In this document: piece by piece, positions 43,162 to 51,758 of the stretch
Layout: each line of letters starts with the position of its first letter
Position numbering within the stretch: position 1 is the stretch's first letter
NCBI RefSeq assembly: GCF_034479615.1
Contig: NZ_CP140255.1
Span: 4,526,001 to 4,590,000 of the forward strand
Source: Vreelandella neptunia
GTDB lineage: Bacteria > Pseudomonadota > Gammaproteobacteria > Pseudomonadales > Halomonadaceae
Direction: 5' to 3'
Length of the DNA stretch: 64,000 nt
The notes under the pieces: generated by a model
The model's database searches: none
Told to the model about the DNA's origin: nothing
Seen by the model: only the letters and a program-made list of their open reading frames with translations
Made by a program: the position numbers and the translations under genes

Positions 43162-44397
43162 TCAGTAGCTAGAATGCAAAGGGGCAGCGCTGGGTGGTGT
43201 TCTAACCCACTGTGTTGGTTGGTTTGTTGCCGAGGCCGATTGAACGGGAGCGGTTGCGTTTTGTCCGTCAAGATTAGCGTGGATAGCGTCTATTACCGTG
43301 CTGATCTCTGGGCGCCACAGAATAGTGTCATAGGCTTCTCGTGGTACGAAGGCGAGTGATTTTTTCTGGCGTACTAGGGAAATAGTGGCGACATCGAGTG
43401 CTGCCGCTAAGTGCATAGGCCCGGAGTCTGGTGTCACGAGTAACCGCGCTCGCCCTAGAACAGCGGCAAAGTGACGGATAGGAAGCGGCGGGCATAAGCT
43501 GCCATACAGTGATGACATCAAACGCTGCTCAATAGGGGCTAGAAGCCTAAACTCCTCCGGTCCAAGGAAAACGACATAACGTATTTTGCAGGCTTCCATG
43601 GCATCGATGAGCATTAGCCAAAATGCCAACGGCCAACGTTTGTTTTGATGCCCGCCTACGAAGATCGCAATAAAGTCTGTATCTGATGGATGATCGCTAT
43701 GAAGGCTGACTAGCTGCTGTATTTTCGTCATTGCCTGATTGCGTTCCTGCTCTGTTAGCTGGAGCAATGGCCGGTTACGGCAAGCAACGCCGAGCGGGCG
43801 TGTCAAATTGACGATGGCATCATAGGCATGTGATGACTTACCTTCCGCCTCAATGTTGTACCAGCGCTGGTGACCTTTACCTGAACCCATGCTGTACCGT
43901 GCTCCTATTAACCGGGTCACGATAAAACCGCTCGTTGATCCTCCGCTCACTTGTACCGCTAGGTCATAGCGTTGTGCCCGTAAGCGTCGTAATAGTGTCA
44001 AACACTGCCAAGGACGGAGAATGGCGGTTCTCGACAGTAAATGAAAATGATCAACAGGACGTTGCTGCAACAGTGGCCATGTTTTATCCGTCGCTAAATA
44101 ATCTATGCGCGCGGAAGGAAAACGTTCACGAAAAGCATCGATGACAGGGGTACTGATTAGCGCGTTGCCCAGACGAAAATTGGGGCGAATAATGAGAATT
44201 TTTTCTATGCCCACAAGGTTATTAATGGTTTCTGGTGCAGGCGCTTTGACGATATACCGTATACCTCCGAGTAAAAATCGCTTCATTCTTTTTTCTAAAA
44301 AACGGGCCATTATTTTTAAATAATAGTTTGTTCTAATCAGTGTTAGTAAGTGCATACTCTGGCGCTCTGTTCTGTTAATAGAAAATGACCTGCCCAC
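43162..44397 (-). CDS. Glycosyltransferase family 9 (heptosyltransferase-like)
   Basis: This is a 411-residue (or 397, from an internal ATG at 44355) GT9 enzyme, related to ADP-heptose:LPS heptosyltransferases. The N-terminal lobe starts GIEKILIIRPNFRLGNALIS with YLATDKTWPLLQQRPVDHFH. The C-terminal lobe has IAIFVGGHQNKRWPLAFWLM and the donor site VTPDSGPMHLAAALDVATIS. It would add a sugar to the lipopolysaccharide core or a related glycolipid. It is the first gene of the minus-strand envelope operon, 74 bases before dgkA, and divergent from the PmrA-like regulator. A PmrA-box-like site lies about 90-105 bases upstream. Confidence 0.87.
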   Translation of the reverse strand: MGRSFSINRTERQSMHLLTLIRTNYYLKIMARFLEKRMKRFLLGGIRYIVKAPAPETINNLVGIEKILIIRPNFRLGNALISTPVIDAFRERFPSARIDYLATDKTWPLLQQRPVDHFHLLSRTAILRPWQCLTLLRRLRAQRYDLAVQVSGGSTSGFIVTRLIGARYSMGSGKGHQRWYNIEAEGKSSHAYDAIVNLTRPLGVACRNRPLLQLTEQERNQAMTKIQQLVSLHSDHPSDTDFIAIFVGGHQNKRWPLAFWLMLIDAMEACKIRYVVFLGPEEFRLLAPIEQRLMSSLYGSLCPPLPIRHFAAVLGRARLLVTPDSGPMHLAAALDVATISLVRQKKSLAFVPREAYDTILWRPEISTVIDAIHANLDGQNATAPVQSASATNQPTQWVRTPPSAAPLHSSY

Positions 44398-44487
44398 GGT
44401 AGCGACAGACCAGATTCAAAATGACCGCCATTGAGAGCGCTGCTTTGGCTTTGCCCATGGCGAAAGAGGCAGCTTGAGCCTAAATAA

Positions 44488-44504
44488 CTTAAGGAAGAGT
44501 TAAG
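44488..44504 (-). promoter_or_regulatory. PmrA-box-like site upstream of the glycosyltransferase operon
   Basis: Read on the plus strand CTTAAG-GAAGA-GTTAAG is a direct repeat with the right 5-base spacer but one base off the HTTAAK half-site. It lies in the divergent region and could let the PmrA-like regulator control the envelope operon. Confidence 0.5.
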
Positions 44505-44589
44505 CCGCGTAAGAGATTCGCAAAAATAGAGTGTTAGGCTTGCTGATTGAATTCAGATGAGTCTGCTTTTTGGGAAGTAAGTTACCCTA

Positions 44590-44606
44590 TTTAAGAAAAG
44601 CTTAAG
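44590..44606 (+). promoter_or_regulatory. PmrA box upstream of the response regulator gene
   Basis: TTTAAG-AAAAG-CTTAAG is a perfect match to the PmrA (BasR) box, HTTAAK-N5-HTTAAK. It lies 43 bases before the regulator start, which indicates autoregulation of the two-component operon. Confidence 0.75.
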
Positions 44607-44649
44607 TTTTGGTAGCCAAGATAGCGGTTTGTCGATTGAGGGGATCAGC

Positions 44650-45312
44650 ATGCGCGCACTACTAATAGAAGATGACCCCTTGCTTGGGGATGGCATTAAA
44701 ACGGCGCTTGAGCGCGAGAGCTACGCGGTCGATTGGTTTATGCTTGGCCGCGAAGCAATCAGCGCTATCGGCAGTGAGTCCTTCAGTGTGATTATTTTAG
44801 ATCTTGGACTGCCCGATATGGACGGTATCCAGGTACTGCATTTACTCCGACAGCAATCTACTGTGCCTATTCTGATTTTGACGGCCCGCGATGCGATGGA
44901 AGATCGTATTGGCGGCTTAGATGCGGGGGCGGATGACTATGTGCTCAAGCCTTTCAATTTGCAGGAGCTACTCGCCCGCTTGCGTGTCGTAATGCGCCGT
45001 GCTGAGGGGCGTGCCTCGCAACTATTGACGCTGGGTGCACTGAGTATTGATGAGGCTCGCCATGCGGTGAGTTGGCGGGGCAAAGACGTCAAGTTGGGCC
45101 GTCGGGAGTATGCCTTATTGTTAGAGCTAGCAAGACACCCGGACAGGGTTCTCTCTCGTCCTCGTTTAGAAAATTTGCTTTATGGCTGGGGCGACGAGGT
45201 AGAGTCCAATGCGGTGGAGGTTCACATTCATCATCTGCGTAAAAAGCTTGAAAAGCACCTGATTATTAACGTGCGCGGGATTGGCTACCGTCTGGATAGC
45301 CAGGCTCAATGA
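44650..45312 (+). CDS. OmpR-family response regulator, PmrA-like
   Basis: This is a 220-residue regulator. I chose the ATG at 44650, after GAGGGGA. The receiver domain has the acidic pair in MRALLIEDDPLLGDGIKTAL, the phosphoacceptor Asp in SVIILDLGLPDMDGIQVLHL, the Thr in PILILTARDAMEDRIGGLDA and the Lys in GADDYVLKPFNLQELLARLR. The winged-helix output domain ends VHIHHLRKKLEKHLIINVRG IGYRL. It overlaps the kinase gene by four bases. The PmrA-type box upstream and the lipid A genes on the other side indicate a PmrA-type role, turning on envelope modification in response to metal or peptide stress. Confidence 0.92.
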   Translation: MRALLIEDDPLLGDGIKTALERESYAVDWFMLGREAISAIGSESFSVIILDLGLPDMDGIQVLHLLRQQSTVPILILTARDAMEDRIGGLDAGADDYVLKPFNLQELLARLRVVMRRAEGRASQLLTLGALSIDEARHAVSWRGKDVKLGRREYALLLELARHPDRVLSRPRLENLLYGWGDEVESNAVEVHIHHLRKKLEKHLIINVRGIGYRLDSQAQ

Positions 45313-46721
45313 GATCCATACGGCATTATCTACTTCGCACGCTAGCCATTACCATGGTTATCGCTGGGGGCGTGGCGGTTACCGCGGCTTACTTAATTAC
45401 AGATCACGAGCTGGAAGAAATTCTCGATACCCAGCTCAGTCTGCATAGCCGGATCGTGGCTGGCCAGCTCGATCCAAACGCGACCATTGACGACTATGCT
45501 CGCCTCGCTTCGCGCATGGGCCTTCCTGGACACCCGACACAGCTATATCGTGACGGTATCGCAGTGCCCTTGAGTCGTTCTGAATCAGGTCCCAAGCTTT
45601 ACCACGAGGAAGAGCTGAAATTAGTGCTGGGTTTTTGGAATGCAGATGGCTCACCCAGGCTGTTAGGGGGCAAATGGAATGCTGCAGGGCCTTTTCCCGC
45701 TCCTTTAGAGGAGGGATTTCGCTGGGAAAGTTACGATGGTCATCGTTGGCGGGTTTTCAGCATGTTCGATATTACCACCGATACCTGGATCAGCATGGGG
45801 CTGCGAGGTTCGTTTCATGATGAAGTAGTCGAGCGCATCACCTGGAATAATTTATTGCCGATGCTTTTTTTGCTACCTCTTCTTCTTTGGCTGATGAGCC
45901 GTATTATCCGGCGGGGGATTGCCCCTATCCAAGCGCTTTCTAGTCAGGTGCAAGGCCGCTCTGCCCGCGACCTAAGTGAAATCGATAATCCTGTTCCTCA
46001 AGAGCTTAATGGATTACGTCAATCGCTAAACGACTTTATCGCCCGGTTGAAAGCCACGTTAGAGCGCGAGCGGCGCTTCACTGCGGATGCGGCACATGAA
46101 TTACGCACCCCTTTAGCAGCACTGAGGATTCACCTAGATAACGCGCAGGCGGGAGGAGAGCAATCATTACAAAAGGCTTATATAGGTGTGGAACGGCTTC
46201 AGCGGGTGGTAGAACAACTGCTTATTTTGGCTCGATTGGATCAAGTGGCCACAACCTCATCGGCCACTATCGATCTTTATCCTATTATTGCTGAACTAGT
46301 AGCTGAGCTGTGGCCACTCGCTGAAGAGCGAGATCAGCACTTGAGGCTAACAGGCTTAACCCGGCTGGAGGTCCGCGCCGACGAAATCGAGGTGGGGATT
46401 CTGTTTCGTAACTTATTGGATAACGCCTTGCGCTATACGTCAGAAGGCGGTCAGGTAGAGGTAGAGTTAGCGCTTTGGGAGGGCTTGCCTCAACTCACGG
46501 TGAGAGACACGGGCCCCGGACTCCCCGAGGCACTTTTGGATAAAGTCACTGAGCGCTTTAGGCGCGCGTCTGGCCAGGGCACCACCGGCAGTGGATTGGG
46601 TTTATCGATTGTCTCGGAGTTAGTCCAGCGCCAACAAGCCATTCTTACCCTCACCAACCGTGTACCTAGTGGGCTTGAGGTTAGCGTGAGGTGGGAGCGT
46701 GTGTATGCCTGTGCATCGTAA
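45309..46721 (+). CDS. Sensor histidine kinase, PmrB-like
   Basis: This is a 470-residue inner-membrane kinase. Membrane segment 1 (LRTLAITMVIAGGVAVTAAY), a periplasmic sensor of about 150 residues, and membrane segment 2 (NNLLPMLFLLPLLLWLMSRI) are followed by HAMP. The dimerisation domain has the phospho-His in RRFTADAAHELRTPLAALRI. The ATPase domain has the N box in LFRNLLDNALRYTSEGGQVE and the G boxes in VRDTGPGLPEALLDKV and TGSGLGLSIVSELVQ. The sensor part resembles tricarboxylate-transport-type sensors (DUF-like). A relic of the 3' end of a second such kinase lies at 49571-49753. The DedA-PAP2 gene follows 36 bases later. Confidence 0.92.
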   Translation: MRSIRHYLLRTLAITMVIAGGVAVTAAYLITDHELEEILDTQLSLHSRIVAGQLDPNATIDDYARLASRMGLPGHPTQLYRDGIAVPLSRSESGPKLYHEEELKLVLGFWNADGSPRLLGGKWNAAGPFPAPLEEGFRWESYDGHRWRVFSMFDITTDTWISMGLRGSFHDEVVERITWNNLLPMLFLLPLLLWLMSRIIRRGIAPIQALSSQVQGRSARDLSEIDNPVPQELNGLRQSLNDFIARLKATLERERRFTADAAHELRTPLAALRIHLDNAQAGGEQSLQKAYIGVERLQRVVEQLLILARLDQVATTSSATIDLYPIIAELVAELWPLAEERDQHLRLTGLTRLEVRADEIEVGILFRNLLDNALRYTSEGGQVEVELALWEGLPQLTVRDTGPGLPEALLDKVTERFRRASGQGTTGSGLGLSIVSELVQRQQAILTLTNRVPSGLEVSVRWERVYACAS

Positions 46722-46757
46722 GCTCCGACTCGATCACTTCAAGACAAGGGAAAAGAC

Positions 46758-48761
46758 ATGTGGCTCACGGAAATGATGGCATCGCTGACGACGTATCTCG
46801 AACAACACCAGTGGGTTGCGGTCATTGCGGCTTTCATGCTCGCGGCTTCGGAATCGATCATCGTTATCGGTGCCCTCGTTCCCGGAACCGCCTTGCTAGT
46901 TGCCTTGGGTGCCGCCATTGGTCTCGGGCATCTTGCGCTATGGCCAATTCTGATCGCCACGACCCTTGGGGCAATCGCAGGAGATGGGCTGTCCTTTTGG
47001 GTCGGTCATCATTGGCGCGATGGTATTACTACGGCATGGCCGCTAAGGGGGCGGCCAAACCTCATCCATACCAGCAACGCCTTTTTCGCCCGCCATGGCG
47101 GCAAGAGTATCCTGATCGCTCGTTTTACGCCGGGCGTGCGAGCAGTGATACCCGTCATGGCAGGAGTGTCGGGCATGGCCCCTGTTCGCTTTCTGGCGGC
47201 AAATATTACTTCAGCAATCATATGGGCTCCTGCTCACATCCTCCCCGGTGCAGTGGCTGGCCTCGGGCTCAGCTTGGTAGGGCATGCAAGCATGCGTTTG
47301 GTGGTGCTTGTCGGCATCATCTTCGGAGCTGGCTTCGCCATTGTGTTGTTGATTCGTCTGATGCTGACCAGGGGCGTGCCAGCCCTTGAGGCTCTGCGTT
47401 TGCGGCTTATCGGGCGATTGCGGAAAAGTGGCGAGGGTCGTGTCAGCACTTTGGCAATGTCACTTCTCGCGCCCTCGCATGACCTACAACCGCTCATCCT
47501 GATTGGTGTCCCGCTAGCCTTTGTTGCCGCCGCTTTGGCGACTCTGGCTCAAGAGGTGGCCGAGCGGAGCGGGCTGGCGGTCGCCGATCAATCGATTAGC
47601 CTAGCCCTTAGCCACCTGCGTACCGAACCGGGCGATAAAATCGTCGCCTTCCTCACCGGCTTCGGTGACGCTTATGTCATCATCGCTTCGTCTGCAGCGG
47701 TCACTTGCTGGCTACTGCTGCGCAGGCAGTGGCACCTCGCCCTAGGGGTTGTACTGAGCATCGCCATTGCCTCAGGACTTGCCACGCTCCTCAAGGCGGG
47801 ACTGGCGATACCGCGTCCGCAGGCACTTTACGAGGGCGCCCAGGTCTTCGGCTTCCCGAGCGGCCACGCCACGGGGGCCGCGACGCTGATGGGACTGCTT
47901 ACCTGGTTTGCTTGGTTCGGCTTACCACAACCTTGGCGCAGGGTGATGCCCATGGCCTTCGCCGCGGTCGTGGGCATCATCGCCGCCTCGCGCCTGTATC
48001 TCTCGGCCCACTGGCCATCGGATGTCGTCGGCGGCATGCTGCTGGGAACTGGGCTTACGCTATGCTTTGCGCTGGCCTTTCGTCGCGTAGACCTACGCAA
48101 GGCCCGGCCAGGTATGGCGATCGCGCTGGCCTTATTCGTTTTCCTCGGATTTGGAGCCTGGCACTCATGGCGCGCTCTGCCGCAGGCCGTGGCCATGTAC
48201 ACGCCGCCCCCGACACCTGTGCAGGTCATTTCCCGCGATGCCTGGCTTACCGCAGACTGGCAAACCCTCCCGGTGCGTAGAACCGACTTGGTAGGTGAAA
48301 CGGAAGAACCCTTCTCGCTGCAATGGACGGGAACCTCTACTGCCTTCGAGGCAGCTGCGAGCACTGCTGGCTGGGCCCGCGCCGATGGCCTCACCTTGCA
48401 GACCCTGCCACGCTATCTCGATCCGGCAGTCTCAGCCGAGGCGCTGCCGGTGATCCCTCGACTGCAGGATGGCCAGTTTTCGGTATTGACCATGGTGCGG
48501 CCCGCACAGGACGGCAAGAGTCGCGAGGTCCTGCGCCTCTGGAAGTCGAACACGGCGCTTTCCTACACCGGCAGGCAGACGCCGATCCTACTCGGGAGCG
48601 TGGAAACCGAAGTCATTCGTCGCGCTGTCGGCATGATCAATTTGCCAGTGGTACATGAGGTTGCCTATCCCTCTCGGCACGATCTCCGGCTGACGGGCAC
48701 ACTGCGCAGGAGGGAAGATGGCCAGCCTGTGCTGCTGGCACCAGCCGATTCGGCGGGGTGA
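46758..48761 (+). CDS. DedA-PAP2-LssY fusion protein
   Basis: This is a 667-residue inner-membrane fusion. Residues 1-220 form a DedA/VTT domain (AASESIIVIGALVPGTALLV, GDGLSFWVGHHWRDGITTAW, IARFTPGVRAVIPVMAGVSG). Residues 270-440 form a PAP2 phosphatase (KAGLAIPRPQALYEG, FGFPSGHATGAATLMGL, SRLYLSAHWPSDVVGGMLL). The C-terminal 180 residues are LssY-like. The DedA family moves lipid carriers and phospholipids and supports polymyxin resistance in some bacteria. Placed right after the PmrAB-like genes, it probably belongs to the same transcript and to the envelope-defence function. The layout equals that of LssY proteins known from Legionella. Confidence 0.88.
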   Translation: MWLTEMMASLTTYLEQHQWVAVIAAFMLAASESIIVIGALVPGTALLVALGAAIGLGHLALWPILIATTLGAIAGDGLSFWVGHHWRDGITTAWPLRGRPNLIHTSNAFFARHGGKSILIARFTPGVRAVIPVMAGVSGMAPVRFLAANITSAIIWAPAHILPGAVAGLGLSLVGHASMRLVVLVGIIFGAGFAIVLLIRLMLTRGVPALEALRLRLIGRLRKSGEGRVSTLAMSLLAPSHDLQPLILIGVPLAFVAAALATLAQEVAERSGLAVADQSISLALSHLRTEPGDKIVAFLTGFGDAYVIIASSAAVTCWLLLRRQWHLALGVVLSIAIASGLATLLKAGLAIPRPQALYEGAQVFGFPSGHATGAATLMGLLTWFAWFGLPQPWRRVMPMAFAAVVGIIAASRLYLSAHWPSDVVGGMLLGTGLTLCFALAFRRVDLRKARPGMAIALALFVFLGFGAWHSWRALPQAVAMYTPPPTPVQVISRDAWLTADWQTLPVRRTDLVGETEEPFSLQWTGTSTAFEAAASTAGWARADGLTLQTLPRYLDPAVSAEALPVIPRLQDGQFSVLTMVRPAQDGKSREVLRLWKSNTALSYTGRQTPILLGSVETEVIRRAVGMINLPVVHEVAYPSRHDLRLTGTLRRREDGQPVLLAPADSAG

Positions 48762-49570
48762 GAGGACTGAAATGACCACCCTATTAAATCGTGAAAGACT
48801 ATAATTGTATAACCCGCCGACTCTGTATGTATCCAAAAATCAGGAGCGCAATCGGGTGATGTTAGCGACATGAAAAATCTCGTCATGAAATCCACTATAT
48901 GGCGCGGGTCGAAGGCAGCTTGTTGCATCCCGATCATCGTATGGACGCAGAAATAGATCGCAACTGCCCTGATTGGAGCCAACATGAACACCGAGCACAA
49001 GTACCTTGTCCGGCTTGCCAGACGCCTACGCAAGCAGCGCCAAGCCCTTGATCCGGAGGAGGTGACTTTTATGATAGGGATACACCGCCGGGAGCCTATC
49101 AGACGCGACGCCAAGACTGTCTCCGCTGAGCATTCGGCGCTTGGAAAGCGCCACTCCGACAGTGTGGCGGCGGTCGGCGGTACGTTTGAATATGAAGGTG
49201 GGTCAGCCCATCGTGCAACGACTCGACCGGATTGTTGCTCAGATAGGTGCCGGTCACATTGATGTCGCCGACCCGACAAAAGACATGCCGCAACGCCATA
49301 ATTCGAACGGGCTACTCCTCAATCTGAGCCTTCAGGTTTTGGCTCACATCGCTCAAAGGGTTAACTCATCCCGTTGTCAGTTTTCTTTGGATCAGTGAGA
49401 CAGCTGGGGTTCGACTGTAATGTGTACTAACGACGGGCATCGAGCTTGAATGCGCTGCCGGTAAATATCAGGCGATTCTGGGCTGTGTGAGACGAGCGCG
49501 ACAATCGCCGCGTGGATATTGGGGCCAATCGACCAAATGTATAAGTCGCTGATGTGCGTTTGCTCGTCCT
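48762..49570. other. Degenerate region with no intact gene
   Basis: These 809 bases hold only short broken frames. One stretch (about 48984-49260) reads RLARRLRKQRQALDPEEV and LSIRRLES followed by VGQPIVQRLDRIV in different frames and may be a worn helix-turn-helix regulator gene. The rest shows nothing I can identify. Confidence 0.4.
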
Positions 49571-49753
49571 CCGGACTCCCCGAGGCACTTTTGGATAAAG
49601 TCACTGAGCGCTTTAGGCGCTTCTTGCCAGGGCACCACCGGCAGCGGATTGGGTTTATCGATTGTCTCGGAGTTGGCCCAGCGCCAAAACGCACGCCTTA
49701 CGCTTAGTAATCGCACGCCCAACGGTCTAGTGGTCAGTATGACGTGGGGGTAA
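49571..49753 (+). pseudogene. Relic of a second sensor kinase 3' end
   Basis: From CCGGACTCCCCGAGGCACTT the sequence matches the last 60 codons of the kinase at 45309-46721 almost base for base (both contain GCACCACCGGCAG followed by GGATTGGGTTTATCGATTGT). A frameshift follows RFRR, and it ends with its own stop. It shows that another PmrB-like kinase gene once stood here. Confidence 0.85.
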
Positions 49754-49774
49754 CACCACACCAGCAGCAAGATA

Positions 49775-49915
49775 GCTGAGTAATTGGCTGGCCACTGCCC
49801 AGGGATCGCCGATACGTTCAAGCACCTTAAGCCCAAGAAGGAAAATGTTCCCTGCGAAGCTTCTGGGGTGAATGCCTTCAGTAAAGTAGGCATCACCCGT
49901 AGTGATTTAACCTAA
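49775..49915 (+). pseudogene. Relic of a second TnsE-like gene 3' end
   Basis: The frame reads LAGHCPGIADTFKHLKPKKE and NVPCEASGVNAFSKVGITRS DLT then stop. This aligns with the end of the protein at 32568-34337 (TGHSPDFADTFKHPKSKNES, VPCEASVLNAFSKVGITRDD LA). About 47 codons remain. A related copy of the left-end gene therefore stood at this point before rearrangement. Confidence 0.85.
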
Positions 49916-49947
49916 TAGGCATCTATTAACTTGTCAGCCTTAATGTT

Positions 49948-51318
49948 TCACGAAGGCCATCGTGTATGGTGGTTATCAATGACAAATATGTGCCGATGCA
50001 CATTTCTGGGATGATGGTGGGGATGGCTATGAGGTTCCGGCCCCTCCCACCCTTCATGCTCGTGTTGATGATGTTCATCGTGATAGTGAAGATGGCTATG
50101 ACTTATAGGCGAGTGCTCATGCGCAATCTCTCTTGGGTCTCGACGAGGCCAAGCAACCGCAGCAAGCCCCGTCGCTGTTAAAGCCACGGTTCCGAGCATT
50201 GCGAACGTTCCGGTCATTCCTATATTCAGCCCTAACCATCCTGCCAACGGATAGGTGATCAACCAGCAACCGTGTGACAACGAGAATTGGGCAGCAAATA
50301 GCGCTGGACGATCCTCCGTCTGGCACGAACGCTTGAGCAAGCGCCCTGTAGGGGTCATGACCATCGAAGCGCCTGCACCCAGTAGCAACCATAGCCCGAC
50401 AAGTCCCGCAAACGATGGGCCTAGCCAGCCCAAGTAGAGACTGAGCGCCATGATAACGCCACCCAACAGCATGACTGGTCGTTCAGGCAATCGATCCAGT
50501 ACCTTAGGTAGCAGTACGGCCACCAGCATGGAGCCCCCACCTGCGGCCGCAAAGGCCAAAGCTACTTCTTTCTCGCCAAGCCCCAACATAGAGCGAACAA
50601 GCACTACCGTATTGACGATCTGCATCGCTCCGGCGGCTGAGACCGCCAAGTTCAACGCCAACAGACCGCGAAGGCGAGGTGTTTTTAGATAAATCCGTAT
50701 GCCGTGAGAAACGCGACGCCAAACACCGGGAATTTCCTCTAGTGGTTGTGGCTCAGGTAACATCACCGATATAACCAGTGAGGCAGAGATCACGAACGCC
50801 AGGGCGTTGAGTACAAACAGGACATCAAAGCTCATCGCCATCAGCAATGCCGCGGCCACCATCGGGCTAAGAAGATTCTCTAAATCGTAGGCAAGGCGTG
50901 ACAGGGATAATGCTCGTGTGTATTGCTCTTCGTCTTCTAGGATGTCCGGTATTGTCGCCTGGAAAACGGGAGTGAAGCCTGCTGAGCAAGCATTGAGTAG
51001 AAAGATCAGCACATAGATTTGCCACACTTCGGTAACAAAAGGCAGTGCGCAAACCACGGCTGCTCGCAGCAAGTCGAGGCTAACCAACAACGTGCGTCGA
51101 GGTAGGCGTGAGGCGTAAGCACCCACCAGTGGAGCAATGCCCACGTAGGCGACCATCTTAATCGCCAGCGCTGTGCCTAGTACGACACCCGCCTGCCCCC
51201 CAGCAAGATCATGAGCCAGTAACGCTAGGGCAACGGTGGTCAGACCGGTGCCAATCAGTGCAATGACCTGAGCGAAAAAGAGATGGCGATAGACGCGATG
51301 GGCGAGTACATCGAGCAT
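49948..51318 (-). CDS. NreB-like MFS metal exporter with His-rich C-terminus
   Basis: This is a 456-residue, 12-helix major facilitator (RHLFFAQVIALIGTGLTTVA is near the start; RLAYDLENLLSPMVAAALLM midway). The last 60 residues are rich in histidine (HSHLHYHDEHHQHEHEG, PHSHPHHHP). This is the layout of NreB nickel exporters, where the tail binds Ni(II). A DUF156 repressor gene (NreA/RcnR type) lies 35 bases upstream on the same strand, the nreAB order. A relic of another copy is at 38487. Nickel, perhaps cobalt, is the likely substrate. Confidence 0.87.
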   Translation of the reverse strand: MLDVLAHRVYRHLFFAQVIALIGTGLTTVALALLAHDLAGGQAGVVLGTALAIKMVAYVGIAPLVGAYASRLPRRTLLVSLDLLRAAVVCALPFVTEVWQIYVLIFLLNACSAGFTPVFQATIPDILEDEEQYTRALSLSRLAYDLENLLSPMVAAALLMAMSFDVLFVLNALAFVISASLVISVMLPEPQPLEEIPGVWRRVSHGIRIYLKTPRLRGLLALNLAVSAAGAMQIVNTVVLVRSMLGLGEKEVALAFAAAGGGSMLVAVLLPKVLDRLPERPVMLLGGVIMALSLYLGWLGPSFAGLVGLWLLLGAGASMVMTPTGRLLKRSCQTEDRPALFAAQFSLSHGCWLITYPLAGWLGLNIGMTGTFAMLGTVALTATGLAAVAWPRRDPREIAHEHSPISHSHLHYHDEHHQHEHEGWEGPEPHSHPHHHPRNVHRHIFVIDNHHTRWPS

Positions 51319-51353
51319 AGAGCGTTCCTCAAGTGAGGGGGGCTTAGATGCAT

Positions 51354-51629
51354 TTACAGGTAGCGGGCAATGGCCTTGAACTCTTCAGTCCGCGCCCGCT
51401 GCGTTTGATCCTGAGAGCCCAAGGCATCTTCTAGGCAGTGATCGATATGATCTAAAACCAAGGCACGTTTGGCCTGTTGAATAGCTTTCTCAACCGCATG
51501 AAGCTGCTGGGCAATGTCCAGACAGTGGCGACCATCCTCTATCATCTGCGTCACGCTCGAAAGGTGTCCCCGAGCCCGGTTTAAGCGCTTGATGATATCG
51601 GGATGTGACTGGTGTGTATGTATTGTCAT
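51354..51629 (-). CDS. Metal-sensing repressor of the RcnR/CsoR family (NreA-like)
   Basis: This is a 91-residue DUF156 all-helical repressor (IIKRLNRARGHLSSVTQMIE, CLDIAQQLHAVEKAIQQAKR, LVLDHIDHCLEDALGSQ). The metal ligands typical for Ni/Co sensors are present: N-terminal His (HTHQSHP), Cys in RHCLDI and His in DHIDHCL. Metal binding releases it from DNA. It controls nreB downstream and, through the G/C-tract palindrome at 51653-51669, probably also the divergent metal operon. Confidence 0.9.
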   Translation of the reverse strand: MTIHTHQSHPDIIKRLNRARGHLSSVTQMIEDGRHCLDIAQQLHAVEKAIQQAKRALVLDHIDHCLEDALGSQDQTQRARTEEFKAIARYL

Positions 51630-51652
51630 TTTCTTTCCCTTATTCTATTCCT

Positions 51653-51669
51653 ATCCCCCTGGAGGGGAT
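51653..51669. promoter_or_regulatory. G/C-tract palindromic operator for the NreA-like repressor
   Basis: ATCCCCCTGGAGGGGAT is an inverted repeat with C/G tracts like those bound by RcnR and CsoR proteins. It lies in the divergent region between the repressor gene and the His-rich protein gene. Confidence 0.65.
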
Positions 51670-51758
51670 GATAATCTATTGGTGCTATGCGGAGCTACAG
51701 CGTAAGCAAATTGTTATCTACATTTTTTATCGTCAATTTTTTGTCTTGGTTGCTCTAA

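Noticed and set aside
48984..49262. Intact regulator gene after the DedA fusion gene
   Set aside because: Open frames here are short, in different frames and without a ribosome site; at best a worn helix-turn-helix gene.
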